Shown here one piece after another: positions 25,301-34,000 of a stretch of DNA of 64,000 nucleotides. Numbering within the stretch: the stretch's first letter is position 1; each line of letters opens with the position of its first letter. The position numbers and the translations under genes were made by a program. The stretch lies in assembly GCA_047638715.1 (NCBI GenBank), contig JBLIMK010000005.1, positions 8,094-72,093 on the forward strand. Reading direction: 5' to 3'. Source of the stretch: SHLQ01 sp047638715. Its GTDB lineage: Bacteria > Actinomycetota > Acidimicrobiia > Acidimicrobiales > SHLQ01. The notes under the pieces were generated by a model. That model was given only the letters and a program-made list of their open reading frames with translations. It made no database searches and was not told the DNA's origin.

Positions 25301-25384
25301 ATGATCGCTGTCCGGCGATGGTGGATCGGTGCACCGCGCCGGGTTGAACGCCAGTTGGCCGCGAGAGCAGAGCGGGTCGGATGA
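22316..25384 (+). CDS. GT2 glycosyltransferase fused to a large multi-pass membrane domain
   Basis: 1022 residues, GTG start. The N-terminal 230 residues are a GT-A transferase: VRVVIPTRDPGPWFDDVI, then LLLIHHDDVAMEPGAL as the DxD-like metal site, and GGFDEAIDWHGEAYDLALR as the acceptor region. From about residue 255 a hydrophobic part with ten or more membrane segments follows, ending near 750, then an extracytoplasmic domain of about 250 residues and a final membrane helix near the C-terminus. The gene overlaps the next (DUF5719) by ATGA. In actinobacteria this GT2 and DUF5719 pair commonly lies beside the F420 genes and manB, as here. It probably glycosylates a lipid-linked or cell-surface acceptor; the substrate is unknown. 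Confidence 0.82.
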   Translation: MQSASDSSSADQPAPPAVRVVIPTRDPGPWFDDVIAALAAQDYPVMSVTVVHGEDEGPLLERHREALPGLDLVSAPDAAGFGTKINAVAETASEDLLLIHHDDVAMEPGALSSLVKEWLRRKEVRTAVAAKLLDWSNPTQLMPAGFDADRFGVTSSTIKPGDLDQGQQDRIVHIFGTSTACVLINRRFFCSIGGFDEAIDWHGEAYDLALRTRSVGGQVVIAATARARHRSAFERRNGPPSSQRERRHQLRSALAAAPARSLPLLLLSFIATHLLEFIVALVRFDIPTALSIPGAWLWNIANVGSLISRRRALTTIDTFSGDELKLIRRRGSILFAESIDRRVSQREIATETGEATVSVLRVAGGVTTGLILAFGARHLFTRPIPAIGEFRVIPDDLGTLTADWWSGLRPWGMGSEGFASFALPLLDVLGVATLGSMSLLRVVLMVAPIPLGVVGVWKLFGRTSSDAAPVAAAVLYAASPLPYNAISGGSAKALILYALLPWLLSNMIAVTRRTSLGPERSVKAGTIAIGALAAVLVAIAPYSAAIIALMVVGIVAGSLLSGDMRGVVPLVLSSAIGLAIAGVVNLPALLGLATWGQFASTQTTGATDTSLVELFTLSTGTVGSTVLGCAIFAPALLPLVAGTGERFTWAVRIWGAMLVVWAVAWFGVRGWLPIGLPVLEVMLAPIALGFAMLGGLAALVIDIDLSGARLRRLVPAALAVVGFALAAVPLLVGTSSGRWELARVDLSTTYGAIEASDDDGTYRVLWIGDAHVLGAASIPTANGLAWASSLDGVPDVRALWGGLDRGANSELSEVIAAGLDGRTSRLGRQLSLFGVRYIVVMDQQAPVPEASRRNIVTDIRAAGLNGQLDLVRDGVVNPAVAVYRNTAWSPVHSAVAPSALESLRIDDADPAVVIRTSHDVFDGQTRVERDVYAAWEPSPRWTLSVAGRVVPRVDIGAVGMGFDTSGLSDTDAQLRFETSDFHRIVVLLQAAAWVAMIAVRRWWIGAPRRVERQLAARAERVG

Positions 25385-26874
25385 ACGCCTTTCGGCTTCC
25401 TGCCCTCGTCGTGATCCTCGCATTGCTGGGAGGCGCCTTGGTGCTCGACCAGTCTCGCAGCGAGCCCGAGCCAAACGAACTGGCGGTCCGTTTACCCGGC
25501 GCGTCTGTCGCTGCGGGCGACGCCTTGTCATCCACGTGGTTCTGCGCGGCAGCGACCGCCTCGCCCAATGGGCTCGCCGACTCTGAAGTCGTTCTCGCGA
25601 ACACATTGCTCACAGCGTCTACCGCAGCAGTGTCGGTCTTTCGGGGTTCTCTCGAGCCGACGATCGACGCTGAGGTGACCGAGATATCCCTCGACCTCCC
25701 GCCCCAGTCGACCACGAGCCTGCGTCTTGGCGACCTCGCCCCAGATGCCGACGTCGTGTCGCTCGCGGTCGAGATCGACAGCGGGGGAGTTCTCGTCGAC
25801 AAGATCTCGTCGGGCCCGACCGGTGTTGCCCGCACAGCGTGCGCCGCCGACGCCTCGACCGAATGGGTCGTGACGTCGGGATCGACCGTGCCCGGTTCGC
25901 GACTGCAACTGGTCGTCTTCAATCCGTTTCCCGATGACGCGGTGGTCGATGTCGACTTCGTGTCAGAGGTGGGCGCCCGGCGGCCAGAGGATCTTGTAGC
26001 GCTGCATGTACCAGCCCGATCGTCGCGGCGCATCGAGGTGGGTGACGTTGTGGCCGCATCGGAGGCGATCACGAGCTTCGTTCGAGCTCGATCTGGTCGT
26101 GTGGTCGCCGAAGGCATTCAATCGTTCGACGGATCGTCCTCTCCACTCGGCCTGAGTGTTGTCACGGGTGCACCAGCGACGGCAGCGTCGTGGTTCTTCG
26201 CCGGAGTTTCCCCAGCGGCTGGTCCGGCACGTCTTACTGTGGTGAACCCGAGCGAGAGCGAAGTTCGCGTCGACGTCGAGGTTTACCCGGCGGGTGCAGA
26301 GAGATTTGTCGAGCCGTTCGAGGTGATCTTGCAGCCGGGTCAAAGCGATGTCGTCGATCTGTTGAGCGCTGGGCGCCTCGCAGGCATCTCGTCATTCTCA
26401 CTGGTCGCTCGTTCTCTCGATGGTCCTCGCATCATCGCTGGGGTGGAGCAACGGCCGGTGGTCGCCGAGCCAGATCCCCTGTCCACTTTGGTCGACATCG
26501 AGGTCGACGCCCCATCGACCGGTTTTGCGGCTTCGATCGGCCAGGCGGTGCCAGCGACGCGTTTGTTCACGACGGTCGAGATCGCTGTCGACGACGAGCG
26601 ATCGGCACTCCATGTCTTCAACCCGGCAGACGACACGTTCGTTCAGATCAGAGCAACGGTGGCCGTCGACGGCGCGAGTCGGGATGAACGATTCGAGGTG
26701 GGGCCGCTGCGCACGACGAGGATTCTGCTCGCGGACCTCGGCACCGGGCGTTATTCGCTGGTTCTCGACGCGAGCGGGCCGGTTGTGGCCACTCGCGAGA
26801 TCACGGGGTTGAGTTCGCGATCTTGGGCACCGCTACTGCCCGGCGTCGACGCATCGAGCGTCAACCCCAGCTGA
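25381..26874 (+). CDS. DUF5719 family secreted or anchored protein
   Basis: 497 residues. A hydrophobic N-terminus (FRLPALVVILALLGGALVLD) serves as signal or anchor. The rest is beta-rich, with repeated blocks of the type LQLVVFNPFPDDAVVDVDF, RLTVVNPSESEVRVDVEVY and SALHVFNPADDTFVQI. These are three related NP-containing strands that suggest tandem immunoglobulin-like domains. The family has no established biochemical role. ATGA overlap with the GT2 membrane protein indicates coupled synthesis and perhaps a complex at the outer face of the membrane. The gene converges on the thioredoxin-like gene with 11 bp between stops. Confidence 0.78.
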   Translation: MNAFRLPALVVILALLGGALVLDQSRSEPEPNELAVRLPGASVAAGDALSSTWFCAAATASPNGLADSEVVLANTLLTASTAAVSVFRGSLEPTIDAEVTEISLDLPPQSTTSLRLGDLAPDADVVSLAVEIDSGGVLVDKISSGPTGVARTACAADASTEWVVTSGSTVPGSRLQLVVFNPFPDDAVVDVDFVSEVGARRPEDLVALHVPARSSRRIEVGDVVAASEAITSFVRARSGRVVAEGIQSFDGSSSPLGLSVVTGAPATAASWFFAGVSPAAGPARLTVVNPSESEVRVDVEVYPAGAERFVEPFEVILQPGQSDVVDLLSAGRLAGISSFSLVARSLDGPRIIAGVEQRPVVAEPDPLSTLVDIEVDAPSTGFAASIGQAVPATRLFTTVEIAVDDERSALHVFNPADDTFVQIRATVAVDGASRDERFEVGPLRTTRILLADLGTGRYSLVLDASGPVVATREITGLSSRSWAPLLPGVDASSVNPS

Positions 26875-26885
26875 TGGTCGAGGGA

Positions 26886-27305
26886 CTACGCGTCCTCGCG
26901 GAGCTCGGCCAGCTTGGCCCACAGATCCGCTGAGGTAGGTGGTCCGAGGAATGAGGCTCGGGCAATGCCGTCGCTATCAGCGATGACGACCGCAGGAACC
27001 GCGGTGATGTCGTAACGATCGTGGAGCGCACCATCGGTCGACACTTCGACGTTCTGAATCGCAACATCGTCGCTCTCGACGAGTTCGGTCGATGTCCAGA
27101 CCTTTGCGCAGGTCTCGCATGTCGACGACGTAAAGACGACGACGAGCCATGGGGCTTCGGGTCGGACGAAATCGGTTCTGTCGAGTTGTGTCGGGGTCGT
27201 GTGCGTGACGGGCGCGGTCGGCGCATCGGGGGCCCGACGCTGCATGATCCAACCCACAGCGAGCGCCAGAGCAGCCACAGCACAAACGATGAGTACCTGG
27301 GTCAT
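26886..27305 (-). CDS. Membrane-anchored thioredoxin-like protein
   Basis: 139 residues. An N-terminal membrane segment (VLIVCAVAALALAVGWIM) is followed by a thioredoxin fold with WLVVVFTSSTCETCAKVW (CETC active site) and the cis-proline block YDITAVPAVVIAD. It probably acts outside the cytoplasmic membrane as a thiol-disulfide oxidoreductase. The gene starts 27 bp after the ftsH stop on the same strand and may share its transcript. The CxxC spacing is intact, so it should be redox active. Its partner is unknown; the distant MauD-like protein has a different anchor and active-site sequence. Confidence 0.8.
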   Translation of the reverse strand: MTQVLIVCAVAALALAVGWIMQRRAPDAPTAPVTHTTPTQLDRTDFVRPEAPWLVVVFTSSTCETCAKVWTSTELVESDDVAIQNVEVSTDGALHDRYDITAVPAVVIADSDGIARASFLGPPTSADLWAKLAELREDA

Positions 27306-27332
27306 AACGACGTAGCGTCGGCCGTGAGTGGA

Positions 27333-29375
27333 CTATTCCGCTGTTTCGAGATCGCTGACATCGCTGTCGGCAAGTTCCTCGAGGTCGTCGGTTTCGGTCG
27401 CATCTTGTTCGGCTGCATCTTGTTCCACTGGGGCTTCGGTTCCGTCGTCAGCGGCTGCGGCCGCATCGGCGGTGAGTGCTGTCACGCTTGGAAGTGTCAG
27501 GTTGGCGCCCGAAAGATTTAGTAGGCGATAGACCTCGTCGCCGTTGATGCTCTCGTGCTCGAGCAGGGATCGGGCAATGAGGTCCAGACCGTTTCGGTAC
27601 TCGATGAGTAGCTCGCGACATCGGTCTTCGGCTTTGATCAGAATGCGCCGCGTCTCTTCGTCGATGAGCCGAGCGGTGTCTGGCGAATGTGACTTTGTCC
27701 CCATCATGTCTTCGCCGAGGAAGACCGGTCCAGAGTCGGACAGCGACATGGGGCCCAAGATTTCGCTCATGCCCCATTCGGTGACCATGCGTCGGGCGAC
27801 GTTCGTGGCCTGTTGCAGGTCGTTTGCGGCGCCTGAGGATGACTCGTTGAATACGAGTGCTTCGGCGACTCGTCCGCCCATGGCCATGACCATCATCGCT
27901 TCAGCTTCATCTTTGTCCATCGAGTGACGGTCGCTGACGGGCAGCGTCATCGTGACGCCGAGTGCCATTCCCGTCGGGATGATCGTGACTTTGTGGACGG
28001 GGTCGTGGTTGTCCTGCACCGCAGCGCAAAGCGCATGCCCGGCTTCGTGATACGCAGTCCGCTCGACCTCTTCCTTCGTTTGGACCATCGAGGTGCGTTC
28101 GATGCCGAGCAGAACTCGATCGCGTGCCGCGTCGAAATGCGACATTCCGATCTTGGTGTCGCCTGCTCGAACAGCGAACAGGGCAGCTTCGTTGACCAAG
28201 TTTGCGAGATCGGCGCCACTCATTCCTGGCGTACCTCGGGCGATGACACTCACATCGAGATCGGGCTCGCTGCGCTTCCCTTTCAGGTGCACGGCGAGGA
28301 TTTCTTTGCGATCGTCGAGCTCGGGGAGCGGAACGACGACTTGACGATCGAATCGGCCCGGACGGAGTAGTGCTGGGTCCAAGATGTCGGGGCGGTTCGT
28401 GGCGGCCAACATGATGATGCCTTCGGAGGATTCAAAACCATCCATCTCGGACAGCATCTGGTTGAGCGTCTGCTCACGCTCGTCATGACCGCCACCCATG
28501 CCAGCGCCGCGCTTTCGACCGATCGAGTCGATCTCGTCGATGAAGATGATGGCTCGACCCATCTTGCGGGCGTTCTCGAACAGGTCGCGGACGCGGCTTG
28601 CGCCGACCCCGACGAACATCTCCATGAAGTCCGAACCGGTAACCGACATGAATGGAACGCCAGCTTCGCCGGCGACCGCACGTGCGATCAGCGTTTTGCC
28701 CGTTCCAGGAGGGCCGACGAGGAGCATACCCTTGGGGGTTCGTGCGCCGATCTCGGAGAAGCGATCGGGGTTCTTCAAAAAGTCGACGACCTCGGTGATT
28801 TCACGCTTCACGCCGGCATAACCAGCGACGTCGTCAAAGGTCGTACCGGGTCGTTCGGTCGTGTAGGTCTTGGCCTTCGAGCGACCGACGTTCATGATGC
28901 CGCCCATCTGCCCTTGGGCTCGACGCTGCATCCACACGAAGAAACCAATGAGGAGTCCAACGGGGAGCAAGAAGAACAAGAGCTGAACGAGTGCGTTCTC
29001 CGATGGGGTCACGAACGTGACGCCCGCTTCTAGATTGTCTGCGGTCGCAGGTGGAACCTTCTGGTTCAAGAGCTCGAGTTCAGCCTCTGATGCTGGCACC
29101 GGTCCACTGGTTGCGAACACGGTTTCGGACGAATCGTTCAGTGTGAACGTGATCTCGCCCGTGGCGTTGTTCCGTTCGACGCTCCGGACAACGCCGTCCT
29201 CGACCCGGGCGATGTACTCGGTGAATGAGACCTCATCGCCGGAGGATCGATCGGTGTTGAAGAACGCGAGCATGGTGAAGACCACGAGCGCGAAGAATGC
29301 CCACGTTGCCATTCTGGCCGTGTTCGACCGCTCAGGCGCTGGAGCGGACGGTGGCTTCGGAGGGGTTGGTGCCAT
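27333..29375 (-). CDS. ftsH: ATP-dependent zinc metalloprotease FtsH
   Basis: 680 residues. Two membrane segments flank an extracytoplasmic domain (first ending AFFALVVFTMLAFF, second LLFFLLPVGLLIGFFVWM). The AAA module has Walker A GPPGTGKT, Walker B IIFIDEID and the second region of homology ending in RPGRFDRQV. The protease domain has zinc motif HEAGH. The C-terminal tail is unusually acidic and Ala-rich (AEQDATETDDLEELADSDVS). It degrades misfolded membrane proteins and regulatory proteins. The start is 7 nt after a TAGGGT -10-like box, consistent with a leaderless mRNA. Confidence 0.95.
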   Translation of the reverse strand: MAPTPPKPPSAPAPERSNTARMATWAFFALVVFTMLAFFNTDRSSGDEVSFTEYIARVEDGVVRSVERNNATGEITFTLNDSSETVFATSGPVPASEAELELLNQKVPPATADNLEAGVTFVTPSENALVQLLFFLLPVGLLIGFFVWMQRRAQGQMGGIMNVGRSKAKTYTTERPGTTFDDVAGYAGVKREITEVVDFLKNPDRFSEIGARTPKGMLLVGPPGTGKTLIARAVAGEAGVPFMSVTGSDFMEMFVGVGASRVRDLFENARKMGRAIIFIDEIDSIGRKRGAGMGGGHDEREQTLNQMLSEMDGFESSEGIIMLAATNRPDILDPALLRPGRFDRQVVVPLPELDDRKEILAVHLKGKRSEPDLDVSVIARGTPGMSGADLANLVNEAALFAVRAGDTKIGMSHFDAARDRVLLGIERTSMVQTKEEVERTAYHEAGHALCAAVQDNHDPVHKVTIIPTGMALGVTMTLPVSDRHSMDKDEAEAMMVMAMGGRVAEALVFNESSSGAANDLQQATNVARRMVTEWGMSEILGPMSLSDSGPVFLGEDMMGTKSHSPDTARLIDEETRRILIKAEDRCRELLIEYRNGLDLIARSLLEHESINGDEVYRLLNLSGANLTLPSVTALTADAAAAADDGTEAPVEQDAAEQDATETDDLEELADSDVSDLETAE

Positions 29376-29382
29376 GAAAAAT

Positions 29383-29388
29383 ACCCTA
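29383..29388 (-). promoter_or_regulatory. -10-like box TAGGGT before ftsH
   Basis: On the minus strand TAGGGT fits TANNNT and ends 7 nt before the ftsH ATG. Confidence 0.4.
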
Positions 29389-29510
29389 GTTGCTTGTTTA
29401 TCAAATCGGAGATCGTCGTCTCAGTGTTAGGTGTTCAACCCATATTGATATGAAGAATTCCCAGATTTCGGTGAGACACGCTCGGCCTCGCCACACCCTC
29501 ACACCATTTA

Positions 29511-29547
29511 GGGGCCTGACCCCTAAACGCGATTAGGGGTCAGGGCC
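29511..29547. repeat. Long palindrome, REP-like or bidirectional terminator
   Basis: A perfect 12-bp stem, CCTGACCCCTAA (29515-29526) and TTAGGGGTCAGG (29533-29544), with a 6-nt loop, extended imperfectly by GGCC-type flanks. It lies in the 240-bp gap between the divergent ftsH and DUF3499 genes. That position makes a terminator for either unlikely and a dispersed repeat or regulatory structure more likely. Confidence 0.7.
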
Positions 29548-29602
29548 TCGCGCGGTGGGTGGTTTGAGTCGCGCGGTCCGCGCTGGCGTTCGACGGTCGA
29601 AC

Positions 29603-29608
29603 TACGCT
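29603..29608 (+). promoter_or_regulatory. -10-like box TACGCT before the DUF3499 gene
   Basis: TACGCT fits TANNNT and ends 7 nt before the ATG at 29616. Confidence 0.35.
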
Positions 29609-29615
29609 CGGCTCC

Positions 29616-29840
29616 ATGAATCGAAGCTGCGCTCGCCCAATCTGCTCCGTCTCAGCTGCCGCAACAATGTCGTACGACTACGGATCTCAGCTCGTCTGGA
29701 TGGAAGACCTGCATGTCGAGTCACATCCGATGACACACGACCTCTGCGCTGTGCACGCTGATCGTTCGACACCACCCTCTGGCTGGGAGTTGCACGACGA
29801 ACGCTCGCCGCGAGGCATCTACGCCTTGCACGCCAGCTGA
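29616..29840 (+). CDS. DUF3499 family small protein
   Basis: 74 residues. It matches the actinobacterial DUF3499 pattern: N-terminal CARPICSVSAAATMSYDY (C-x4-C), the central YGSQLVWMEDL and the His/Cys block THDLCAVHADRSTPPSGWEL. The conserved Cys and His residues suggest a zinc-binding knuckle. The function is unknown. In M. tuberculosis the homologue Rv3258c lies between manB and whiB2-fbiA, and manB and the F420 genes also lie nearby here. The stop is 3 nt before the GTG of the CPBP protease gene, so the two are probably co-translated. Confidence 0.8.
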   Translation: MNRSCARPICSVSAAATMSYDYGSQLVWMEDLHVESHPMTHDLCAVHADRSTPPSGWELHDERSPRGIYALHAS

Positions 29841-29843
29841 GAG

Positions 29844-30656
29844 GTGGCCGACTCGCCAACCCCAGCTGACCGGACGGCAGCTTCGGCGCCGGGTCGACAT
29901 CACTGGGGTCTTGGCGAAGCAACGCTCGCCTGGGTTGCATCGATCTTCATCGGCAGCACCGCGTACCTCGGGTTGTTGGCGGTCGGCAACTATTCGGTTT
30001 TCACTGCCGAACGGCCAGGAGGTCACCTCGGGCGTACCGTTGCTCAGCTGACGAACGGCGAGGCGCTCCGCAACGACGCCGTGCCGCTGTTGTGGCAGAT
30101 GTTGCTGCTGATCCCCGGATGGATAGCACTGATCGGCGTGTCCTGGTTGGCAGCCGGAGCGCTCCAACGAGTGCGGACAGGGTGGTCGCTGCGCGGCGAG
30201 ATCAGTGACGTGCCGGCCGGGATTGGCGTTGGACTGTTTCTCCAAATCCCGATGATGGTCATCGTTGGCATTGTCATGCAGGCGGTTCTCGGAGATTTCG
30301 AACCGTCGGGACGTGCCCTGGCCCTCGTCGACGGCATCGCTGGGCCACTCGATGTCATTGTCCTCGTCCTCGCGGTCGCCGTTGGAGCCCCGATTGTTGA
30401 GGAACTCTTTTATCGGGGAATCGTCCAAGCATCGCTCGTGCGCCGGTTTGGCCCGATCATCGGGATTGGCGTTGCCAGCCTCGTCTTCGGCGCAGTACAT
30501 CTCTCGCTGATCGAGCTGGCACCCCTCACCGTTGCTGGGCTCGGCTTCGGGATCATTGCATGGCGCAGCGGCCGGCTACTTCCGGCCGTCATTGCCCACA
30601 TGACCTTCAACTCGTTCACGCTCGTGGTGCTCTTCGTCTCTACCAGCGGTGCTTGA
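29844..30656 (+). CDS. CPBP family intramembrane metalloprotease
   Basis: 270 residues, GTG start. About seven or eight membrane segments. The CPBP (CAAX protease / bacteriocin-processing) motifs are in order: EELFYRG with the EE-x3-R signature, VFGAVHL with the first conserved His, and a late HMTFNS with His and Asn. Bacterial members cleave within membranes, but substrates are mostly unknown; immunity and protein-maturation roles are described for some. It follows DUF3499 by 3 nt. Confidence 0.86.
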   Translation: MADSPTPADRTAASAPGRHHWGLGEATLAWVASIFIGSTAYLGLLAVGNYSVFTAERPGGHLGRTVAQLTNGEALRNDAVPLLWQMLLLIPGWIALIGVSWLAAGALQRVRTGWSLRGEISDVPAGIGVGLFLQIPMMVIVGIVMQAVLGDFEPSGRALALVDGIAGPLDVIVLVLAVAVGAPIVEELFYRGIVQASLVRRFGPIIGIGVASLVFGAVHLSLIELAPLTVAGLGFGIIAWRSGRLLPAVIAHMTFNSFTLVVLFVSTSGA

Positions 30657-30780
30657 ACCAGCCCGTTCGTACTACCGACTGTGGGCCAATCGGCTCAAAT
30701 CTGGGCGACAGCGCCCGCGGCAGCTCACCTCGTTAGCCACGCCGTCGACAGGTTCTCACGGCGCTGTCGATCGTTGGCAG

Positions 30781-31032
30781 ATGACAGATGAGGTGGTCGA
30801 GATGAAGCAATCGGCGGTACAACCACGAAAGTGCAGCAAGTGTGATCGCGCAATGATCGCAATCACGCTCGACATCGAGGCGGCCAAGCGAACCCTGCAC
30901 TCGTGTTCACATTGCGATGTTCGTCAATGGGAAGCTGCGGGTGATAGGTACAGTTTGAAGGGCGTTCTCACCGAGCTTGCAGATTCTGCGGGTAGCAGAA
31001 CACCATCTGGGGTGCCACGAGTGGAATGCTAG
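30781..31032 (+). CDS. Small zinc-ribbon protein of unknown function
   Basis: 83 residues from ATG 30781. Two CxxC pairs, KCSKC and SCSHC, are about 30 residues apart and form a likely zinc ribbon; in between is IAITLDIEAAKRTL. The C-terminal part (YSLKGVLTELADSAG) looks helical. No named family is recognised; it could be a small regulator. The stop is 4 nt before the start of the large membrane-protein gene. The start is uncertain; an ATG seven codons later is an alternative. Confidence 0.6.
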   Translation: MTDEVVEMKQSAVQPRKCSKCDRAMIAITLDIEAAKRTLHSCSHCDVRQWEAAGDRYSLKGVLTELADSAGSRTPSGVPRVEC

Positions 31033-31036
31033 CGCC

Positions 31037-34000
31037 ATGACGTCGGTGAGCCCTGAGAGTTTCGACGCGGACCGACTGGAGAAGGTCGTTACCGCGATCG
31101 TGGTGATCGCTAGCGCGGTCTTCGTCTTCTGGCAGTTGCAGCCGGACCTGATCTTTTCGAATTCCACGCCGACCGGTGGCGATATGGGCGCCCATGTCTG
31201 GGGGCCGGCGTTCCTGCGCGACGAGCTTTTGCCGCGGTTCCGACTAAGTGGCTGGACCCCCGACTGGTATTCGGGCTTCCCGGCCTTCCATTTCTATATG
31301 GTGCTTCCTGCGCTCGCGATCGTGATTCTCGACGTGGGTTTGCACCCGATTATTTCGATTCCGCTCGTCCTCGCTCTTGCAGTGATGGCCATCTCGACCC
31401 GGCTGGTCGGACGTCGGCTCCTCAGTGTGCGGCTCACCGTCGCCCTCGCTATCTTGGCGCCGCTCCTGATCGGGCTGCCGTACAACATTGCGTTCAAGTT
31501 GATCGCTGTCAGCGGCGTCGTGATGTTTCCGGTGGCGGCCTGGGCGTTGGGCCACTTCGGCGGTCTTCGATTTCCTGGGCCGGCTGTTCTCTCGGTTGCG
31601 AGTTTGGCGTTCGCCTTCGACCGCTCGTTCAACATCTACGGCGGCAACATCGCATCGACGCTCGCCGGCGAGTTCGCAGCTTCGATCTCGTTGAGCTTTT
31701 CGCTTGTTGCACTCGGTCTGATCATCCGAGGGACCAGAACTGGCGAGTACAAGATCCAGGCGGCGATCTTCATTGCGCTCACCGGCTTGAGTCACCTGCT
31801 ACCCGCCTTCTTCTTGCTCGCTGCTGTGTTCCTCGTCATGGCCGTCAGGCTCATTCAGGGTCGCCTTCGTTCGGTTCCGTGGATGCTGACCGCCGGAACG
31901 CTGTCCGCGATGCTCAGTGCGTTTTGGGTGCTTCCGTTCTTCCTTCGAACCGACTATCTCAACGACATGGGCTGGGAGCGGATCGAAATCCTGCACTCGC
32001 CGCTGGTAACCCGAAGCAATCTCAACCCAGCGAACGTCCTGAGCGATTACCCGCCGCTACCGGTGTTATTGGTTCTAGCTGCTTTGGGTCTCGTGCTGTC
32101 ACTCATCCGCCGCGTTGAACTCGGAGGTCTGCTCGGGTTGACCGCAGGTCTGATGGCACTCGGCTTCATCTATTTCCCAGACGGCCGTCTTTGGAACGCC
32201 CGAATTCTGCCGTTCTACTACTTGAGCGTGACCCTCCTTGCAGGCGTCGGCGTCTACTTGCTCATCGTCGAACTGGTGAAGGCACCGTTCGTGATCCGCC
32301 TCGTGCTGCTCGCGTCGTCGAGAGTCCTTCTCCTCCCAACGCAGATCCGAGATGCGAAGGTCTGGCCCGAACCCGGGACCGATGCGGACTATCTCACCGA
32401 CGCAGCCGGCTACACGTTTCGAGTTCTGGCGATCGTCATGGTCGTCGCCGTCCTCGGAACCGAAATTCCTCGTCAACTCGGCAGGGGACTCCTCTCTCAC
32501 GAGGTTGTCGCGGCCGTGTGCGCTGGAGGTCTGTTGTTGGCCACGCCGGCGCGGGACGTCACACGCGAAACCGTCACCACGATCGAGGGCGCATGGTGGT
32601 TAGTGGTTGCGATGCTCGCTTTGGTCACTCTGCTTGTCGCTGTGCTCCTTAGTGCACAGCGGCTCTACGCGACTTTCAAGGAGCGATCGTCGGATCTCGA
32701 TGCGCTGGCGACCGATCCACCTCCAACCGTTCTAACCATCGACGGCGGCGAAGCCGTTGGTTCGGCCAACGAAATCTCGATGGACGACGGCGATCAAGTC
32801 GAACCACGCTCTTCGATCTTTGGACTATCGAACCGCCGGGCTGCGCTACTCGCTGCGCCGATCGTGGTGATGACCTCGATCTTCATCCTGCTTGGGCTCG
32901 CGCTGAACACGCTGGGTGGCACCAATGAATCCGGCGGCGAGCGTTCTTGGACCTTCGGAGGAGTCGCGATCACGTCGAATGACAACAGCTTCATACCGGG
33001 TTGGTCGACGTGGAACTTTTCGGGCCTCGAAGCGAAATCTGCAACGCTGGGCTCGCCCGGCGATGTTGGCCAGGGCGGCTGGGAAGAATACCAATACGTT
33101 CAGCGCACTATGGCCGGTGTTGGCGAGCAGGTCGGCTGCGGGCGAGCGATGTGGGAGTTTGCACCCGAGCTCAACCGCTACGGAACCACGATGGCGATGA
33201 TGCTGCTCCCGATGTGGACCGACGGCTGTATCGGTTCGATGGAAGGGCTGTTTTTCGAGGCGACGCCTACGGTTCCTTACCACTTCATGTTGCAGAGCGA
33301 TCTGTCTGGGCCGAGTCGCCAGGCCGGTGCTGATCAGACGGTCGGCGGACCGTCTCGGGCAATGCGCGACCTGCCGTACGGTGAGTTTGACATCGATCGA
33401 GGCGTCGATCGGATGCACGAACTCGGCGTTCGCTACTACCTCGCCTTTTCTCCCCAGACGATTAAGGCAGCCCGCGCCCATCCGATGCTCGCCGAGATCA
33501 CGACGGCGTCGCCGTGGGTTATTTTCGAAACGCAGGCGGTTCTGGTCGAGGCGCTCGATGTTGCACCGGTCGTGATCGACGGTGTTCGCAATCATCAGGA
33601 CCAATGGCTCGACGTGGGGATCGAGTGGTTCGACGAGCTCGACGCTGTTCGCCCTGCCTCGGCGGGGCCAGAGGCCTGGCGTCGGGTGGACGTCGACGAC
33701 GTCAGTCCGAGATATGAGGCTGAGGGCGCGACGCTTGCAGGTTCGATCGGCCCTGAGGACCTTGCTCTGTCTGAGATCTTGCCCATCGATGAAATCGTCG
33801 AGACCACAACGGTTTCCAACATCGTGGCCGAAACCGACCGGATTTCCTTCAGCGTCGATCAGGTCGGCACACCGGTGCTCATCAGGGCGTCGTATTTCCC
33901 GAGCTGGAAAACAATCGGTGCCGACGGGCCATATCGCGTCGCTCCGAACTTCATGGTCGTCGTCCCGACCCAGGCAGACGTGGAGCTGGTCTTCGGGAGA

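Noticed and set aside
24103..26117. Long minus-strand frames (280 and 391 codons) opposite the GT2 and DUF5719 genes
   Set aside because: Composition (Arg/Ser/Thr/Pro) is typical of antisense shadows in high-GC DNA; the plus-strand genes have clear domains.
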